A stretch of 64,000 nucleotides of DNA from Streptomyces sp. V3I8 (GCF_030817535.1 NZ_JAUSZL010000002.1:7254001-7318000); one strand, 5' to 3'. Numbered from the stretch's first letter, positions 35,943 to 45,083 are shown. Numbers and translations: made by a program. Notes: generated by a model not told the origin, from the letters alone.

Positions 35943-36731
35943 ATGCGCACCGCCCTGCTCCAGAGCTCCGGCCGGCCCGGATCCGTCGTCGAGAACCTCA
36001 AGGTCCTCGACGGGGCCGCGGGCCGTGCCGCCGCCGCGGGCGCCGGGCTCCTGATCGCCCCCGAGCTGTTCCTCACCGGGTACGCGATCGGCGCCGACGT
36101 GCACCGGCTGGCCGAGCCCGCCGACGGGGACTCCGCGGACGAGGTCGCCGAGATCGCCGGCCGGCACGGTCTGGCCGTCGTCTACGGCTACCCCGAGCGT
36201 TCCTCGGACCTGGTCTTCAACTCCGCCCAGCTGATCTCCGCCGACGGCACGCGTCTCGCGAACTACCGCAAGACCCACCTCTTCGGCCGCTTCGAGCGGG
36301 AGTGGTTCACACCCGGCGACGAACCGGTGGTCCAGACCGAGCTGGACGGCCTCCGCATCGGCCTCATGATCTGCTACGACGTGGAGTTCCCGGAGAACGT
36401 CCGCGCGCACGCCCTCGCCGGCACCGACCTCCTCGTGGTGCCCACGGCCCAGATGCACCCGTTCCACTTCGTCGCCGAATCGGTCGTCCCGGTGCGGGCC
36501 TTCGAGAATCAGATGTACGTCGCGTACGTGAACAGGGCCGGCACGGAAGGGGAGTTCGAGTTCGTCGGGCTCTCCACCCTGGCCGGCCCCGACGGGGGCG
36601 CCCGGGCGCGGGCCGGCCGTGCGGAGGAACTCGTCCTGGGGGACGTGGATCCGGCGTTCCTCGCCGCCTCGCGCGCGGGCAACCCGTACCTGAAGGACCG
36701 CCGCCCCGGCCTCTACGGGTCCCTCGTCTGA
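35943..36731 (+). CDS. davA: Nitrilase-superfamily amidohydrolase, probable 5-aminovaleramidase (DavA-like)
   Basis: A 262-residue carbon-nitrogen hydrolase with the full triad: Glu41 in APELFLTGY, Lys110 in NYRKTHLFG and Cys144 in MICYDVEFPEN. The length and sequence closely resemble, from memory, Pseudomonas putida DavA, which hydrolyses 5-aminovaleramide to 5-aminovalerate. The next gene matches DavB, the enzyme that makes that amide from lysine. The pair strengthens the call. Another amide, for example indole-3-acetamide, cannot be excluded. Confidence 0.82.
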   Translation: MRTALLQSSGRPGSVVENLKVLDGAAGRAAAAGAGLLIAPELFLTGYAIGADVHRLAEPADGDSADEVAEIAGRHGLAVVYGYPERSSDLVFNSAQLISADGTRLANYRKTHLFGRFEREWFTPGDEPVVQTELDGLRIGLMICYDVEFPENVRAHALAGTDLLVVPTAQMHPFHFVAESVVPVRAFENQMYVAYVNRAGTEGEFEFVGLSTLAGPDGGARARAGRAEELVLGDVDPAFLAASRAGNPYLKDRRPGLYGSLV

Positions 36732-36801
36732 CCGCCGCGACGCTCCCGACACCCCGCCCCGCCGGCCCCGCCGCAGTTCCCGCGCAAGGAGTCCGTACCC
36801 C

Positions 36802-38493
36802 ATGACGTCCACGGTGCCCCCCGCCGTCCCGCACACCGACGCGCAACCGCCGATCACCATGTTCGGCCCGGACTTCCCGTACGCGTACGACGACTTCCTC
36901 GCGCACCCCGCGGGCCTCGGCCAGATACCCGCGACCGAGCTCGGCGCCGAGGTGGCGGTCATCGGCGGCGGCCTCTCCGGCATCGTCGCCGCGTACGAGC
37001 TGATGAAGATGGGCCTGAAGCCCGTCGTGTACGAGGCCGACCGGATCGGCGGCCGGCTGCGCACGGTCGGCTTCGAGGGCTGCGACCCCTCCCTGACCGC
37101 CGAGCTGGGCGCGATGCGCTTCCCGCCGTCCTCCACGGCGCTCCAGCACTACATCGACCTGGTGGGGCTGCGCACCGAACCGTTCCCCAACCCCCTCTCC
37201 GAGGCCACGCCCTCCACCGTCGTCGACCTCAAGGGCGAGTCGCACTACGCCGAGACGATGGCCGACCTGCCGCAGGTCTACCGCGACGTGGCGGCCGCCT
37301 GGAACACCTGCCTGGAGGAGGGCGCCGACTTCTCCGACATGAACCGGGCGATGCGCGAGCGCGACGTCCCGCGCATCCGCGCGATCTGGGCGGAGCTCGT
37401 CGAGAAGCTCGACAACCAGACCTTCTACGGGTTCCTCTGCGACTCCGAGGCGTTCAGGTCCTTCCGGCACCGCGAGATCTTCGGCCAGGTCGGCTTCGGC
37501 ACGGGCGGCTGGGACACCGACTTCCCGAACTCCATCCTGGAGATCCTGCGCGTCGTCTACAGCGAGGCCGACGACCACCACCGCGGCATCGTCGGCGGCA
37601 GCCAGCAGCTCCCGCTGCGCCTGTGGGAACGCGAGCCGCAGAAGATCGTGCACTGGGCGTACGGGACCTCGCTGGCCTCGCTGCACGACGGGCAGCCGCG
37701 GCCCGCCGTGACCCGCCTGAACCGCACCGCGGGCAACCGGATCACCGTCACCGACGCCTCCGGCGACATCCGTACGTACCGGGCCGCGGTCTTCACCGCC
37801 CAGTCCTGGATGCTGCTCTCCAAGGTCGCCTGCGACGACGCGCTGTTCCCGATCGACCACTGGACCGCGATCGAGCGCACCCACTACATGGAGAGCTCCA
37901 AGCTCTTCGTGCCGGTCGACCGGCCGTTCTGGCTGGACAAGGACGAGGACACCGGCCGGGACGTCATGTCGATGACGCTCACCGACCGGATGACACGCGG
38001 GACCTATCTCCTCGACGACGGCCCGGACCGGCCCGCCGTCATCTGCCTCTCCTACACGTGGTGCGACGACAGCCTCAAGTGGCTGCCGCTGTCCGCGAAC
38101 GAGCGGATGGAGGTCATGCTGAAGTCGCTCGGCGAGATCTACCCGAAGGTCGACATCAGGAAGCACGTCATCGGCAACCCGGTCACCGTCTCGTGGGAGA
38201 ACGAGCCCTACTTCATGGGCGCGTTCAAGGCCAACCTGCCCGGCCACTACCGCTACCAGCGGCGTCTGTTCACGCACTTCATGCAGGACCGGCTGCCCGA
38301 GGACAAGCGGGGCGTCTTCCTCGCGGGCGACGACATCTCCTGGACGGCCGGCTGGGCCGAGGGCGCCGTGCAGACCGCGCTCAACGCCGTCTGGGGCGTC
38401 ATGCACCACTTCGGCGGCGCCACCGACCCGGCCAACCCGGGCCCGGGTGACGTCTACGACGAGATAGCCCCGGTGGAACTGCCGGAGGACTGA
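36802..38493 (+). CDS. davB: Flavin amine oxidase family, probable L-lysine 2-monooxygenase (DavB-like)
   Basis: A 563-residue FAD enzyme. ITMFGPDFPYAYDDFLAHPA at the N terminus is followed by the dinucleotide fold VAVIGGGLSGIVAAYELMKM (51-70) and GGRLRTV. REIFGQVGFGTGGWDTDFPN lies mid-protein, and GVFLAGDDISWTAGWAEGAV near the end binds FAD. These blocks and the length match lysine 2-monooxygenase, which turns lysine to 5-aminovaleramide and CO2; tryptophan 2-monooxygenase (IaaM) is the nearest alternative. It lies 70 bases after davA, in reverse order to the reaction sequence. Confidence 0.82.
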   Translation: MTSTVPPAVPHTDAQPPITMFGPDFPYAYDDFLAHPAGLGQIPATELGAEVAVIGGGLSGIVAAYELMKMGLKPVVYEADRIGGRLRTVGFEGCDPSLTAELGAMRFPPSSTALQHYIDLVGLRTEPFPNPLSEATPSTVVDLKGESHYAETMADLPQVYRDVAAAWNTCLEEGADFSDMNRAMRERDVPRIRAIWAELVEKLDNQTFYGFLCDSEAFRSFRHREIFGQVGFGTGGWDTDFPNSILEILRVVYSEADDHHRGIVGGSQQLPLRLWEREPQKIVHWAYGTSLASLHDGQPRPAVTRLNRTAGNRITVTDASGDIRTYRAAVFTAQSWMLLSKVACDDALFPIDHWTAIERTHYMESSKLFVPVDRPFWLDKDEDTGRDVMSMTLTDRMTRGTYLLDDGPDRPAVICLSYTWCDDSLKWLPLSANERMEVMLKSLGEIYPKVDIRKHVIGNPVTVSWENEPYFMGAFKANLPGHYRYQRRLFTHFMQDRLPEDKRGVFLAGDDISWTAGWAEGAVQTALNAVWGVMHHFGGATDPANPGPGDVYDEIAPVELPED

Positions 38494-38539
38494 GCGGGAC
38501 CCTCCGCGGGTGCGCGGGTGCTGACGGTCCGGTCTCGGC

Positions 38540-38594
38540 TGCGGGCCGGTGGGGGCCTGTCGCGCAGTTCCCCGCGCCCCTGAAGGGGCGCGGC
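38540..38594. repeat. Dispersed 3'-end palindromic repeat, copy 5
   Basis: GCGGGCCGGTGGGGGCC, then GCGCAGTTCCCCGCGCCCCT, then GAAGGGGCGCGG, the best-kept copy. It lies between davB and the convergent DUF5995 gene, where the stem could serve as a terminator. Confidence 0.85.
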
Positions 38595-38598
38595 CGGC

Positions 38599-39330
38599 TC
38601 ACCGGCCCGGGGCCACCCCGTACGGCCCGGCTCCCAGCGGCGTCAGCAGGCACCGCCCCACCAGCCCCACCCCGTCGTCGAGCCGCTCGACGAACTCCCC
38701 GGCCAGATCGGGGAGTTCCCGCAGGGCCCAGAGGGCCCGGGCGGCGCCCCAGGCGCCGTCGCGGGCCCGCTCCAGGCTCCACGCCCCCAGCAGGTGCGTC
38801 AGCGGATCGGCGACCTGCAGCAGATCGGGCCCCGGCATCAGATCCTCCCGGATCCGCTCCTCCAGGGCGACGAGCACCTCCCCCACCCGGTCGAACTCGT
38901 CCTCCAGATCCGCCGGTTCGCAGCCGAGCGTACGACAGGCGTCCACCACGGCCAGCGCCAGATCGTGCCCGATGTGCGCATTGACACCGGCGAGCGCGAA
39001 CTGCAGCGGTCGTACCCCGGGATGGCCCCGCAACTGGAACAGCGGCCGCCAGCAGGCGGGCGGCCGGCGCTCCCGCGCGACCGCCTCCACGGCCCCGAGG
39101 TACCGCTCGGCGAACCGCACGTCCAGGGTGACCGCGGCCCGCGGATCGGCGAAGTGCCCCGCGTCCAGGCGCCTGCCGACCTCCTCGGTGACGGCGAGGT
39201 AGACCCGGTTGAAGACCGCGACCCCGTCACGCTCCGGCCAGCCCGCACCGAGCGCACGCATCCGGCGCACCACCGTGCCGAGGGCGTGCGCACGGTCCGT
39301 GTCCGCTCCCAGGAATTCCAACGGCACCAT
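38599..39330 (-). CDS. DUF5995-family protein
   Basis: A 243-residue soluble protein of unknown function. The block QLRGHPGVRPLQFALAGVNA followed by HIGHDLALAVVD (about residues 99-130) is the family hallmark; its conserved His residues suggest a metal site or a heme-oxygenase-like helical fold, but no activity is established. It reads towards davB and away from the GH6 gene. The ATG start at 39330 gives MVPLEFLGADTDRAHALG. Confidence 0.8.
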   Translation of the reverse strand: MVPLEFLGADTDRAHALGTVVRRMRALGAGWPERDGVAVFNRVYLAVTEEVGRRLDAGHFADPRAAVTLDVRFAERYLGAVEAVARERRPPACWRPLFQLRGHPGVRPLQFALAGVNAHIGHDLALAVVDACRTLGCEPADLEDEFDRVGEVLVALEERIREDLMPGPDLLQVADPLTHLLGAWSLERARDGAWGAARALWALRELPDLAGEFVERLDDGVGLVGRCLLTPLGAGPYGVAPGR

Positions 39331-39430
39331 GAGGGCAGGGTCGCAGGCCTAGGCTGTGCGCAGGGCCGCCGGGCCGGACGTTTCCCCGGAAAGGGGGATT
39401 ACGCGGGGCCCGGAGGAGGGGGAGCACCAC

Positions 39431-40639
39431 GTGTCAGTCCGACGTGCCGAGCGTCTGGCCGCCCGCAGGGCGGAGCTCCGGCGGACCGTCCGGCGCGGTG
39501 CCATGGTGGCGGTGGCCTCCGTGGTCGTCGCGGCCGGCACCGTGGCGGGGACGCTGTCCGCGCTCGACGACGGCCGCACCGACGAGGCGCGCCCCGACGT
39601 GAGCGGCTCGCCGTTCCTGCAGCCGCTGCCCGCCGTGCCCACCCCCTCGCCCACGGCGACGGCGTCCGCCTCCCCGTCACCGTCCCCGTCACCGTCGGCG
39701 TCCCGGGCGAAGCCGGGGCCGGAGCCCTCGAAGGTCCACGGGCGCGCGTCGGCGACGCCGCGGACCGGGCCCGTGTCCGTGCGGTTGTACCGCCACCCGG
39801 ACTCCCAGGTCCTGGAGTGGGTCCGGGACAACCGCGACGATCCGCGCCGCCCGGTCATCGAGTCCCGGATAGCCGACCGGCCCGCCGCGGTCTGGTTCGC
39901 GGACTACACGCCGTCGGACATCACCGCCCGGGTCAGGGCGGTCACCTCGGCCGGGGCGGCGAAGGGCGGCGTGCCCGTCGTCGTGCCGTACGCGATACCG
40001 GACCGCGACTGCGGCGGGGCCTCGCAGGGCGGGGCGCCCGACCTCGGCGCGTACGACGGATGGATCGAGAAGTTCGCGGCGGGCCTCGGCTCCGGTGAGG
40101 TCGTCGTGATCCTGGAACCCGACGCGATCGCCCAGTCCGCATGCCTGTCCGCGGGGCGGCGGACGGCCCGCTTCACCTCACTGGCCCGCGCGGGCCGCGT
40201 CCTCAAGGCGGCGAACCCGAGGGCGCGGGTCTACTTCGACGCCGGCCACTCCGACTGGAACTCCCCGCGCGAGCAGGCCGGACTGCTGCGCAGGGCCGGC
40301 GCCGCGTCCGCCGCCTCCTCGGACGGGATCTTCAGCAACGTCTCCAACTTCAACAGCACCGGCGAGGAGGTCGCGTACACCCGCCGGACCCTCGACGCGC
40401 TCGGCGGCCCCGCGGGTCTGGGCGCCGTGATCGACACCAGCCGCAACGGCAACGGCGCTCCGGCCGACGGCGAGTGGTGCGACCCCGCGGGCCGCAAGCT
40501 CGGCCGGGCGCCGACCCTGAGGACCGGGGAGGCCCGGATCGACGCCTACCTGTGGGTGAAGCTGCCCGGCGAGTCCGACGGCTGCCGGGGCACGCCGGGG
40601 ACGTTCACCCCCGGCTATGCCTACGACCTGGCCCGCTGA
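39431..40639 (+). CDS. Secreted or membrane-anchored GH6 endoglucanase/cellobiohydrolase
   Basis: A 402-residue glycoside hydrolase family 6 protein. A basic N terminus and hydrophobic segment (about 24-43) form an export signal or anchor, followed by a Pro/Ser/Thr linker to about residue 95. In the catalytic domain, Asp193 in PDRDCGG and the general acid Asp231 in VVILEPDAIAQ match the GH6 acids, with YFDAGHSDWNSP further on. There is no visible cellulose-binding module. The GTG at 39431 follows GGAGGAGGGGGAG. Its 3' end overlaps the convergent permease by 19 bp. Confidence 0.88.
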   Translation: MSVRRAERLAARRAELRRTVRRGAMVAVASVVVAAGTVAGTLSALDDGRTDEARPDVSGSPFLQPLPAVPTPSPTATASASPSPSPSPSASRAKPGPEPSKVHGRASATPRTGPVSVRLYRHPDSQVLEWVRDNRDDPRRPVIESRIADRPAAVWFADYTPSDITARVRAVTSAGAAKGGVPVVVPYAIPDRDCGGASQGGAPDLGAYDGWIEKFAAGLGSGEVVVILEPDAIAQSACLSAGRRTARFTSLARAGRVLKAANPRARVYFDAGHSDWNSPREQAGLLRRAGAASAASSDGIFSNVSNFNSTGEEVAYTRRTLDALGGPAGLGAVIDTSRNGNGAPADGEWCDPAGRKLGRAPTLRTGEARIDAYLWVKLPGESDGCRGTPGTFTPGYAYDLAR

Positions 40640-42048
40640 CCGGACTCCGGACCCGGGCCGCCGCTGTCGGAGCCGGCCCCGGAGCCGTACGAGGACGTGC
40701 CCTCGTCGAGCAGCGGCTCCTGGGACCTGAGGTGCGCCGGGGCCAGCGCCCGCAGCGCGTGGTAGCCGGTGATGACGACGAGCGTGCCGAGCGCGATACC
40801 GCTCAGCGAGAAGGTGTCGGTGAACTTCATCGTGACGTCGCCGACGCCGATGATGATGCCCGCCGCGGCCGGCACCAGGTTCAGCGGATTGCGCAGGTCC
40901 ACCCCGGCGTTGAGCCAGATCTGCGCGCCGAGCAGACCGATCATGCCGTACAGGATGACGGTGATCCCGCCGAGCACGCCGCCCGGGATCGCGGCCACGA
41001 CCGCGCCGAACTTCGGGCAGAGACCGAAGAGCAGCGCGAAGCCGGCGGCGGCCCAGTAGGCGGCCGTGGAGTAGACGCGGGTCGCGGCCATGACGCCGAT
41101 GTTCTCGGAGTACGTGGTGTTGGGCGGGCCGCCCACGGCGGTGGAGAGCATCGAGCCGACCCCGTCCGCCGAGATCGCGGTGCCCAGCTTGTCGTCCAGC
41201 GAGTCGCCGGTCATCTCGCCGACGGCCTTCACATGGCCCGCGTTCTCGGCGACCAGCGCGATCACGACGGGCAGGGCCACGAGGATCGCCGACCACTCGA
41301 AGGACGGGCCGTGGAAGGCCGGCAGTCCGATCCAGTCCGCCGAGCCGACGCCGGAGAGGTCGAGCCGCCAGTGGTCGGTGACCTTGCCGCTCGCGTCGGC
41401 CGAGTGGATCCGGCCGAAGACCAGGTCGAAGAGCCACGAGACGCCGTACCCGAAGACCAGGCCGAGGAAGATCGCGATCCGGGACCAGAAACCGCGCAGG
41501 CAGACCACCGCCAGACCGGTGAACAGCATCACGAGCAGCGCCGTCCACTGGTCCTGCGGCCAGTACGTGGCGGCGGTGACCGGCGCCAGGTTGAAGCCGA
41601 TCAGCATGACGACCGCGCCCGTGACGATCGGCGGCATCGCGGCGTGGATGATCCGCGCACCGAACCGCCGCACCGCGAGGCCGACCAGGAACAGCGCGGC
41701 GCCCACGACGAACACGGCGCCCGTCACGGTCGCGCTGGAGCCGCCCTGCGCGCGGATCACCGCGGCGACGCCCACGAAGGAGAGCGAACAGCCCAGGTAG
41801 CTGGGCACCCGGCCGCGCGTCGCGAGCAGGAAGATCACCGTCGCGACGCCCGACATCATGATCGCGAGGTTCGGGTCCAGACCCATCAGGACCGGAGCGA
41901 CGAAGGACGCCCCGAACATGGCGACCACGTGCTGGGCGCCGAGTCCGGCCGTACGGGGCCACGAGAGCCGTTCGTCGGGGCGGACCACCGCTCCGGGCGC
42001 GGGCGTGCGCCCGTCACCGTGCAGTTTCCAGCGCACGCCGAGGTCCAT
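40621..42048 (-). CDS. NCS2-family uracil/nucleobase permease
   Basis: A 475-residue proton-linked nucleobase transporter with about 14 membrane segments. The NCS2 substrate motif is VIALVAENAGHVKAVGE (near residue 240), and GVGSMLSTAVGGPPNTTYSE follows, as in UraA/PyrP. Uracil is the likely substrate. The C terminus has a Gly/Ser-rich tail absent from UraA. It could feed the salvage function of PyrR, but it is far from the pyr cluster. The gene reads against the GH6 gene. Confidence 0.9.
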   Translation of the reverse strand: MDLGVRWKLHGDGRTPAPGAVVRPDERLSWPRTAGLGAQHVVAMFGASFVAPVLMGLDPNLAIMMSGVATVIFLLATRGRVPSYLGCSLSFVGVAAVIRAQGGSSATVTGAVFVVGAALFLVGLAVRRFGARIIHAAMPPIVTGAVVMLIGFNLAPVTAATYWPQDQWTALLVMLFTGLAVVCLRGFWSRIAIFLGLVFGYGVSWLFDLVFGRIHSADASGKVTDHWRLDLSGVGSADWIGLPAFHGPSFEWSAILVALPVVIALVAENAGHVKAVGEMTGDSLDDKLGTAISADGVGSMLSTAVGGPPNTTYSENIGVMAATRVYSTAAYWAAAGFALLFGLCPKFGAVVAAIPGGVLGGITVILYGMIGLLGAQIWLNAGVDLRNPLNLVPAAAGIIIGVGDVTMKFTDTFSLSGIALGTLVVITGYHALRALAPAHLRSQEPLLDEGTSSYGSGAGSDSGGPGPESGQRARS

Positions 42049-42132
42049 GGTGGGTATCCGCCTTCTCTGTGCCCGTGTTTCCGTACGTGAAGATCAGCGC
42101 CATGGTAGGGCGGAGCCGACGGGGCGGCCGGT

Positions 42133-43362
42133 TCAGGGCCGCGAATCCGGAACCTTCGCGTCCGTCACCTCGCGGCCCGTGGCGGCGGTCGCGGCCCCCG
42201 TGGTGCGGCCGCTGGCGCGCAGGACGCCCGCGAAGGCGGCGAGTCCGAAGGCCAGCACGGTCACCAGGACGAACGACGTCACCAGGCTCGTCGCGTCCGC
42301 GACGGTTCCGATCGCGGACGGCGCGACCAGGCCCGAGGTGTAGGTGATGGTGGCGACGCCCGCGATGGCCTGGGCCGGGTTGGGGCCGCTGCGGCCCGCC
42401 GCGGCGAAGCAGAGCGGTACGACGACCGCGATGCCCAGGCCCAGCAGCGCGAAGCCGGTCATGGCCACGACGGCGTTCTGCGCCAGCACCACGAGCAGCG
42501 CGCCGACGGTGGCCAGGAGGCCGCTGACCCGCACGGTACGCACCGGGCCGAACCGGTCCACCACCGCGTCACCGGCGAACCGCGCGAGTGCCATGGTGAG
42601 GGTGAAGCCGGTCGTGCACGCGGCCGCGAGCCCCGCCGAGCTGCCGATGACGTCCCGCAGATAGACGGCCGACCAGTCCAGGCTCGCCCCCTCCGCGAAC
42701 ACCGCGCAGAAGCCGATCGCGCCGATGAGCAGCGCGGACTTCGGCGGCAGCGCGAAACGCGGGGGCGGTTCCTCGCCCTCGGTGGCGCGCAGGTCCAGTA
42801 CGCCCCGGCAGGCGACGAGGCCGAGCAGCGTGAGCGTGGCCGCGGCGAGCGCATGGTGCACCCGGGCGTCCGTGCCCAGGTGCGCGGCCAGCGTGCCGGC
42901 GGCCGAACCGACCAGGGCGCCGGCGCTCCACATGCCGTGCAGCCCCGACATGATCGACTTGTCCAGCCGGTTCTCGACCTCGACGCCCAGGGCGTTCATC
43001 GCCACGTCGGCCATGCCCGCCGTCGCGCCGTACACGAAGAGGGCCAGGCACAGGGTGGGCAGGTTCGGCGCGAGCGCCGGGAGGACCAGGGCCAGGGTCC
43101 ACAGCGCCATGAGTCCGCGCAGGGCCGCGCGGGCGCCGAAGCGGTGACTGACACGGCCGGCGAGCGGCATCGCCACGGAAGCGCCGATCGCGGGGAAGGC
43201 GAGCGCCAGACCGAGCTGGCCGGCGCTCACCGAGGCATGGTCCTGGATCCACGGCACGCGCGTCGCGAACGAGCCGGTGACGGCCCCGTGCACGGCGAAC
43301 ACCGCCGCCACGGCGTAGCGGGAGCGTCTGACCTCGCCCCGGTCGTAGACCACTGCACTCAT
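42133..43362 (-). CDS. MFS transporter divergent from ROK regulator
   Basis: A 409-residue 12-helix MFS protein resembling YbjJ/fucose-permease-like carriers (RYAVAAVFAVHGAVTGSFAT at the N terminus, LAGRVSHRFGARAALRGLM in the motif A region). It is divergently transcribed from the ROK gene, and a perfect palindrome lies in the 132-base gap, so sugar transport under ROK control is plausible. The substrate cannot be named. Confidence 0.86.
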   Translation of the reverse strand: MSAVVYDRGEVRRSRYAVAAVFAVHGAVTGSFATRVPWIQDHASVSAGQLGLALAFPAIGASVAMPLAGRVSHRFGARAALRGLMALWTLALVLPALAPNLPTLCLALFVYGATAGMADVAMNALGVEVENRLDKSIMSGLHGMWSAGALVGSAAGTLAAHLGTDARVHHALAAATLTLLGLVACRGVLDLRATEGEEPPPRFALPPKSALLIGAIGFCAVFAEGASLDWSAVYLRDVIGSSAGLAAACTTGFTLTMALARFAGDAVVDRFGPVRTVRVSGLLATVGALLVVLAQNAVVAMTGFALLGLGIAVVVPLCFAAAGRSGPNPAQAIAGVATITYTSGLVAPSAIGTVADATSLVTSFVLVTVLAFGLAAFAGVLRASGRTTGAATAATGREVTDAKVPDSRP

Positions 43363-43416
43363 CTTCCCGGCCCCTCCGTGTCGTTCTCGTCATGCCTGCC
43401 CGGCTGCCGCCGTAAA

Positions 43417-43439
43417 CTATCAGGCAAGCTGCCTGATAG
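43417..43439. promoter_or_regulatory. Perfect 23-bp palindromic operator between MFS and ROK genes
   Basis: CTATCAGGCA-AGC-TGCCTGATAG is an exact 10-bp inverted repeat with a 3-base spacer, in the middle of the divergent promoter region (54 bases from the MFS start and 55 from the ROK start). The ROK protein is the obvious candidate to bind it and to repress both genes. Confidence 0.8.
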
Positions 43440-43494
43440 ATAGACGGTTCCGGGCCCGGCGTCCCGGGCGCCCCTGATCTGGGAGGATCCCGGC

Positions 43495-44733
43495 ATGCCC
43501 GCATCACCGAGCACCGCCCGGGCCATCAACGACCGGCTCGCCCTGCGGCTGCTGCAGCAGGAAGGCCCCCTGACGGCGGGGCGGTTGAAGCAGCTCACCG
43601 GCCTGTCCCGGCCCTCGGTCGCCGACCTCGTCGAACGGCTCGCGGCGGCCGGGCTGATCGCCGTGGTGGGGGAGTCGGGGGAGCAGCGGCGCGGCCCGAA
43701 CGCCCGGCTGTACGGCATCGTCGCCGACCGGGCGCACCTGGCCGCCCTCGACGTACGCACCGAGGGTGTCTCCGTGGTCGTCGCGGACCTGCTGGGCGTG
43801 GTGCTGGCCGAGGCGTCCGTGCCGATCGGGGACGGCACGGACACCGCGCCCGCCGTCGAGCAGGCGGTCGCGCTGGTCGAACGCACGGCCAAGGAGGCCG
43901 GTGTCGAGCGGCTGCACACCGTCGGCGTCGGGGCGCCCGGCCTGATCGACCCCGCCACCGGAGAACTGCGCGACTCCTCGGGCCTGCCCGAGTGGCACCG
44001 CCTGCTCGCCACGGCCCTCCAGGAACGGCTGCCGGCCCGTGTCGTCGTGGAGAACGAGACCAACCTCGCGGCCCTGGCCGAGCAGCGTGAGGGGGTCGCC
44101 CGGGACCGGGACACCTTCGCGCTGCTCTGGTTCGGCCACGGGATCGGTGCCGCCGTGGTCCTGGACGGCGTCCTGCGCAGGGGCGCCTCCGGCGGTACGG
44201 GGGAGATCGGCTTCCTGCCGGTGCCGGGCACGGACGGGCTGCCGTCCGCGACGGGCTGCGAGGGCGGCTTCCACTCCCTCGCGAGCGCCGCCGCCGTCGC
44301 CGAACTGGCGCGCCGGTACGGGGTCGTGGCCCCGGCGGCGCCCCACGAGCCGCATGCGGCGGCGCTGGTGCGCGAGGCGGTGTCGCGCGTCACCGCGGGA
44401 CCCTCCGGGGCGCCCTCCGCGCCGCCTCCCGCTCCGGACTCCGCCCCGGGCCGGGCCTCGGCGTTCCTGGACGCGCTCGCCGATCGCGTCGCCCTCGGGG
44501 CCGCGTCCGTGGTCGCCGTACTGGATCCGGGATGCGTGGTCCTGGCGGGTGAGGTCGGCCGGGCCGGCGGTGCGGTGCTCGCGGCCCGGGTGCGGGACCG
44601 GCTCGGCCGGATGACGCCGCTGCCCACCGAGGTGCGGGCCGGCGCCCTGGGCGGCGGCGCGGTCCTGCGGGGCGCGCTGCTGACGGCCCGGGACGGCGCC
44701 CAGGACGAGCTGTTCGCGCCGCCGGAGAGATGA
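43495..44733 (+). CDS. ROK-family transcriptional repressor
   Basis: A 412-residue NagC/XylR-type protein: an N-terminal winged HTH (LALRLLQQEGPLTAGRLKQL, GLSRPSVADLVERL) and a ROK sugar-kinase-like domain with VGVGAPGLIDP and ENETNLAALAEQ. The usual zinc motif CxCGxxGC after TGEIGFLPV is reduced to a single Cys (ATGCEGG), so zinc binding is doubtful. An Ala/Pro-rich insert lies near residues 302-322. It probably controls the divergent MFS gene in response to a sugar. Confidence 0.88.
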   Translation: MPASPSTARAINDRLALRLLQQEGPLTAGRLKQLTGLSRPSVADLVERLAAAGLIAVVGESGEQRRGPNARLYGIVADRAHLAALDVRTEGVSVVVADLLGVVLAEASVPIGDGTDTAPAVEQAVALVERTAKEAGVERLHTVGVGAPGLIDPATGELRDSSGLPEWHRLLATALQERLPARVVVENETNLAALAEQREGVARDRDTFALLWFGHGIGAAVVLDGVLRRGASGGTGEIGFLPVPGTDGLPSATGCEGGFHSLASAAAVAELARRYGVVAPAAPHEPHAAALVREAVSRVTAGPSGAPSAPPPAPDSAPGRASAFLDALADRVALGAASVVAVLDPGCVVLAGEVGRAGGAVLAARVRDRLGRMTPLPTEVRAGALGGGAVLRGALLTARDGAQDELFAPPER

Positions 44734-44884
44734 CCCGGGCGCCCCGGACCCGTGGTCCGCGGCCCGCAGGACCGTGACCGGCGTACGGAGACCCGGCGGC
44801 GGGGCAAGGGCCTCCGTCACCGCCGCCGGGTCGATCTGGGCCGGGCCGGCGAACGCGGACCCGGAGAGGCGCCGGTGAACGCAG

Positions 44885-44929
44885 ACCCTAGAGAGGACTA
44901 GACCAAAGTGCAATAGGTTCGGACCATTA
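44885..44929 (-). promoter_or_regulatory. Orphan chitinase-type promoter with two DasR-like sites
   Basis: On the minus strand TTGCAC (44908-44913), a 17-base spacer and TAGGGT (44885-44890) form a promoter overlapped by two repeats: GGACTAGACC at 44895 and GGTTCGGACCA at 44916 on the plus strand. The chitinase promoter at 60042-60085 has the same two blocks with the same 11-base spacing. Here the promoter points into the 3' end of the ROK gene and no chitinase is present. In S. coelicolor a chitinase gene (SCO1444, from memory) lies next to ribE, so this looks like the remnant of a deleted gene. Confidence 0.7.
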
Positions 44930-45083
44930 CCGGGACGTCCTGCCCGTGGATGCCGCCTCCGCGGGGAAGCCGACGCGTCACGAGTGTCCCGTGAAGTCCA
45001 TCGGTACACTTTGTGAGCCACCCCACAACATTCACCCTCATGGGTGTCGATCAGGCGTGGCACACTGAGTCTGTACCAGAAGC

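Noticed and set aside
40018..40630. A second minus-strand gene under the GH6 3' part extending the permease.
   Set aside because: The permease ends at 40621; further minus-strand frames there have no family features.
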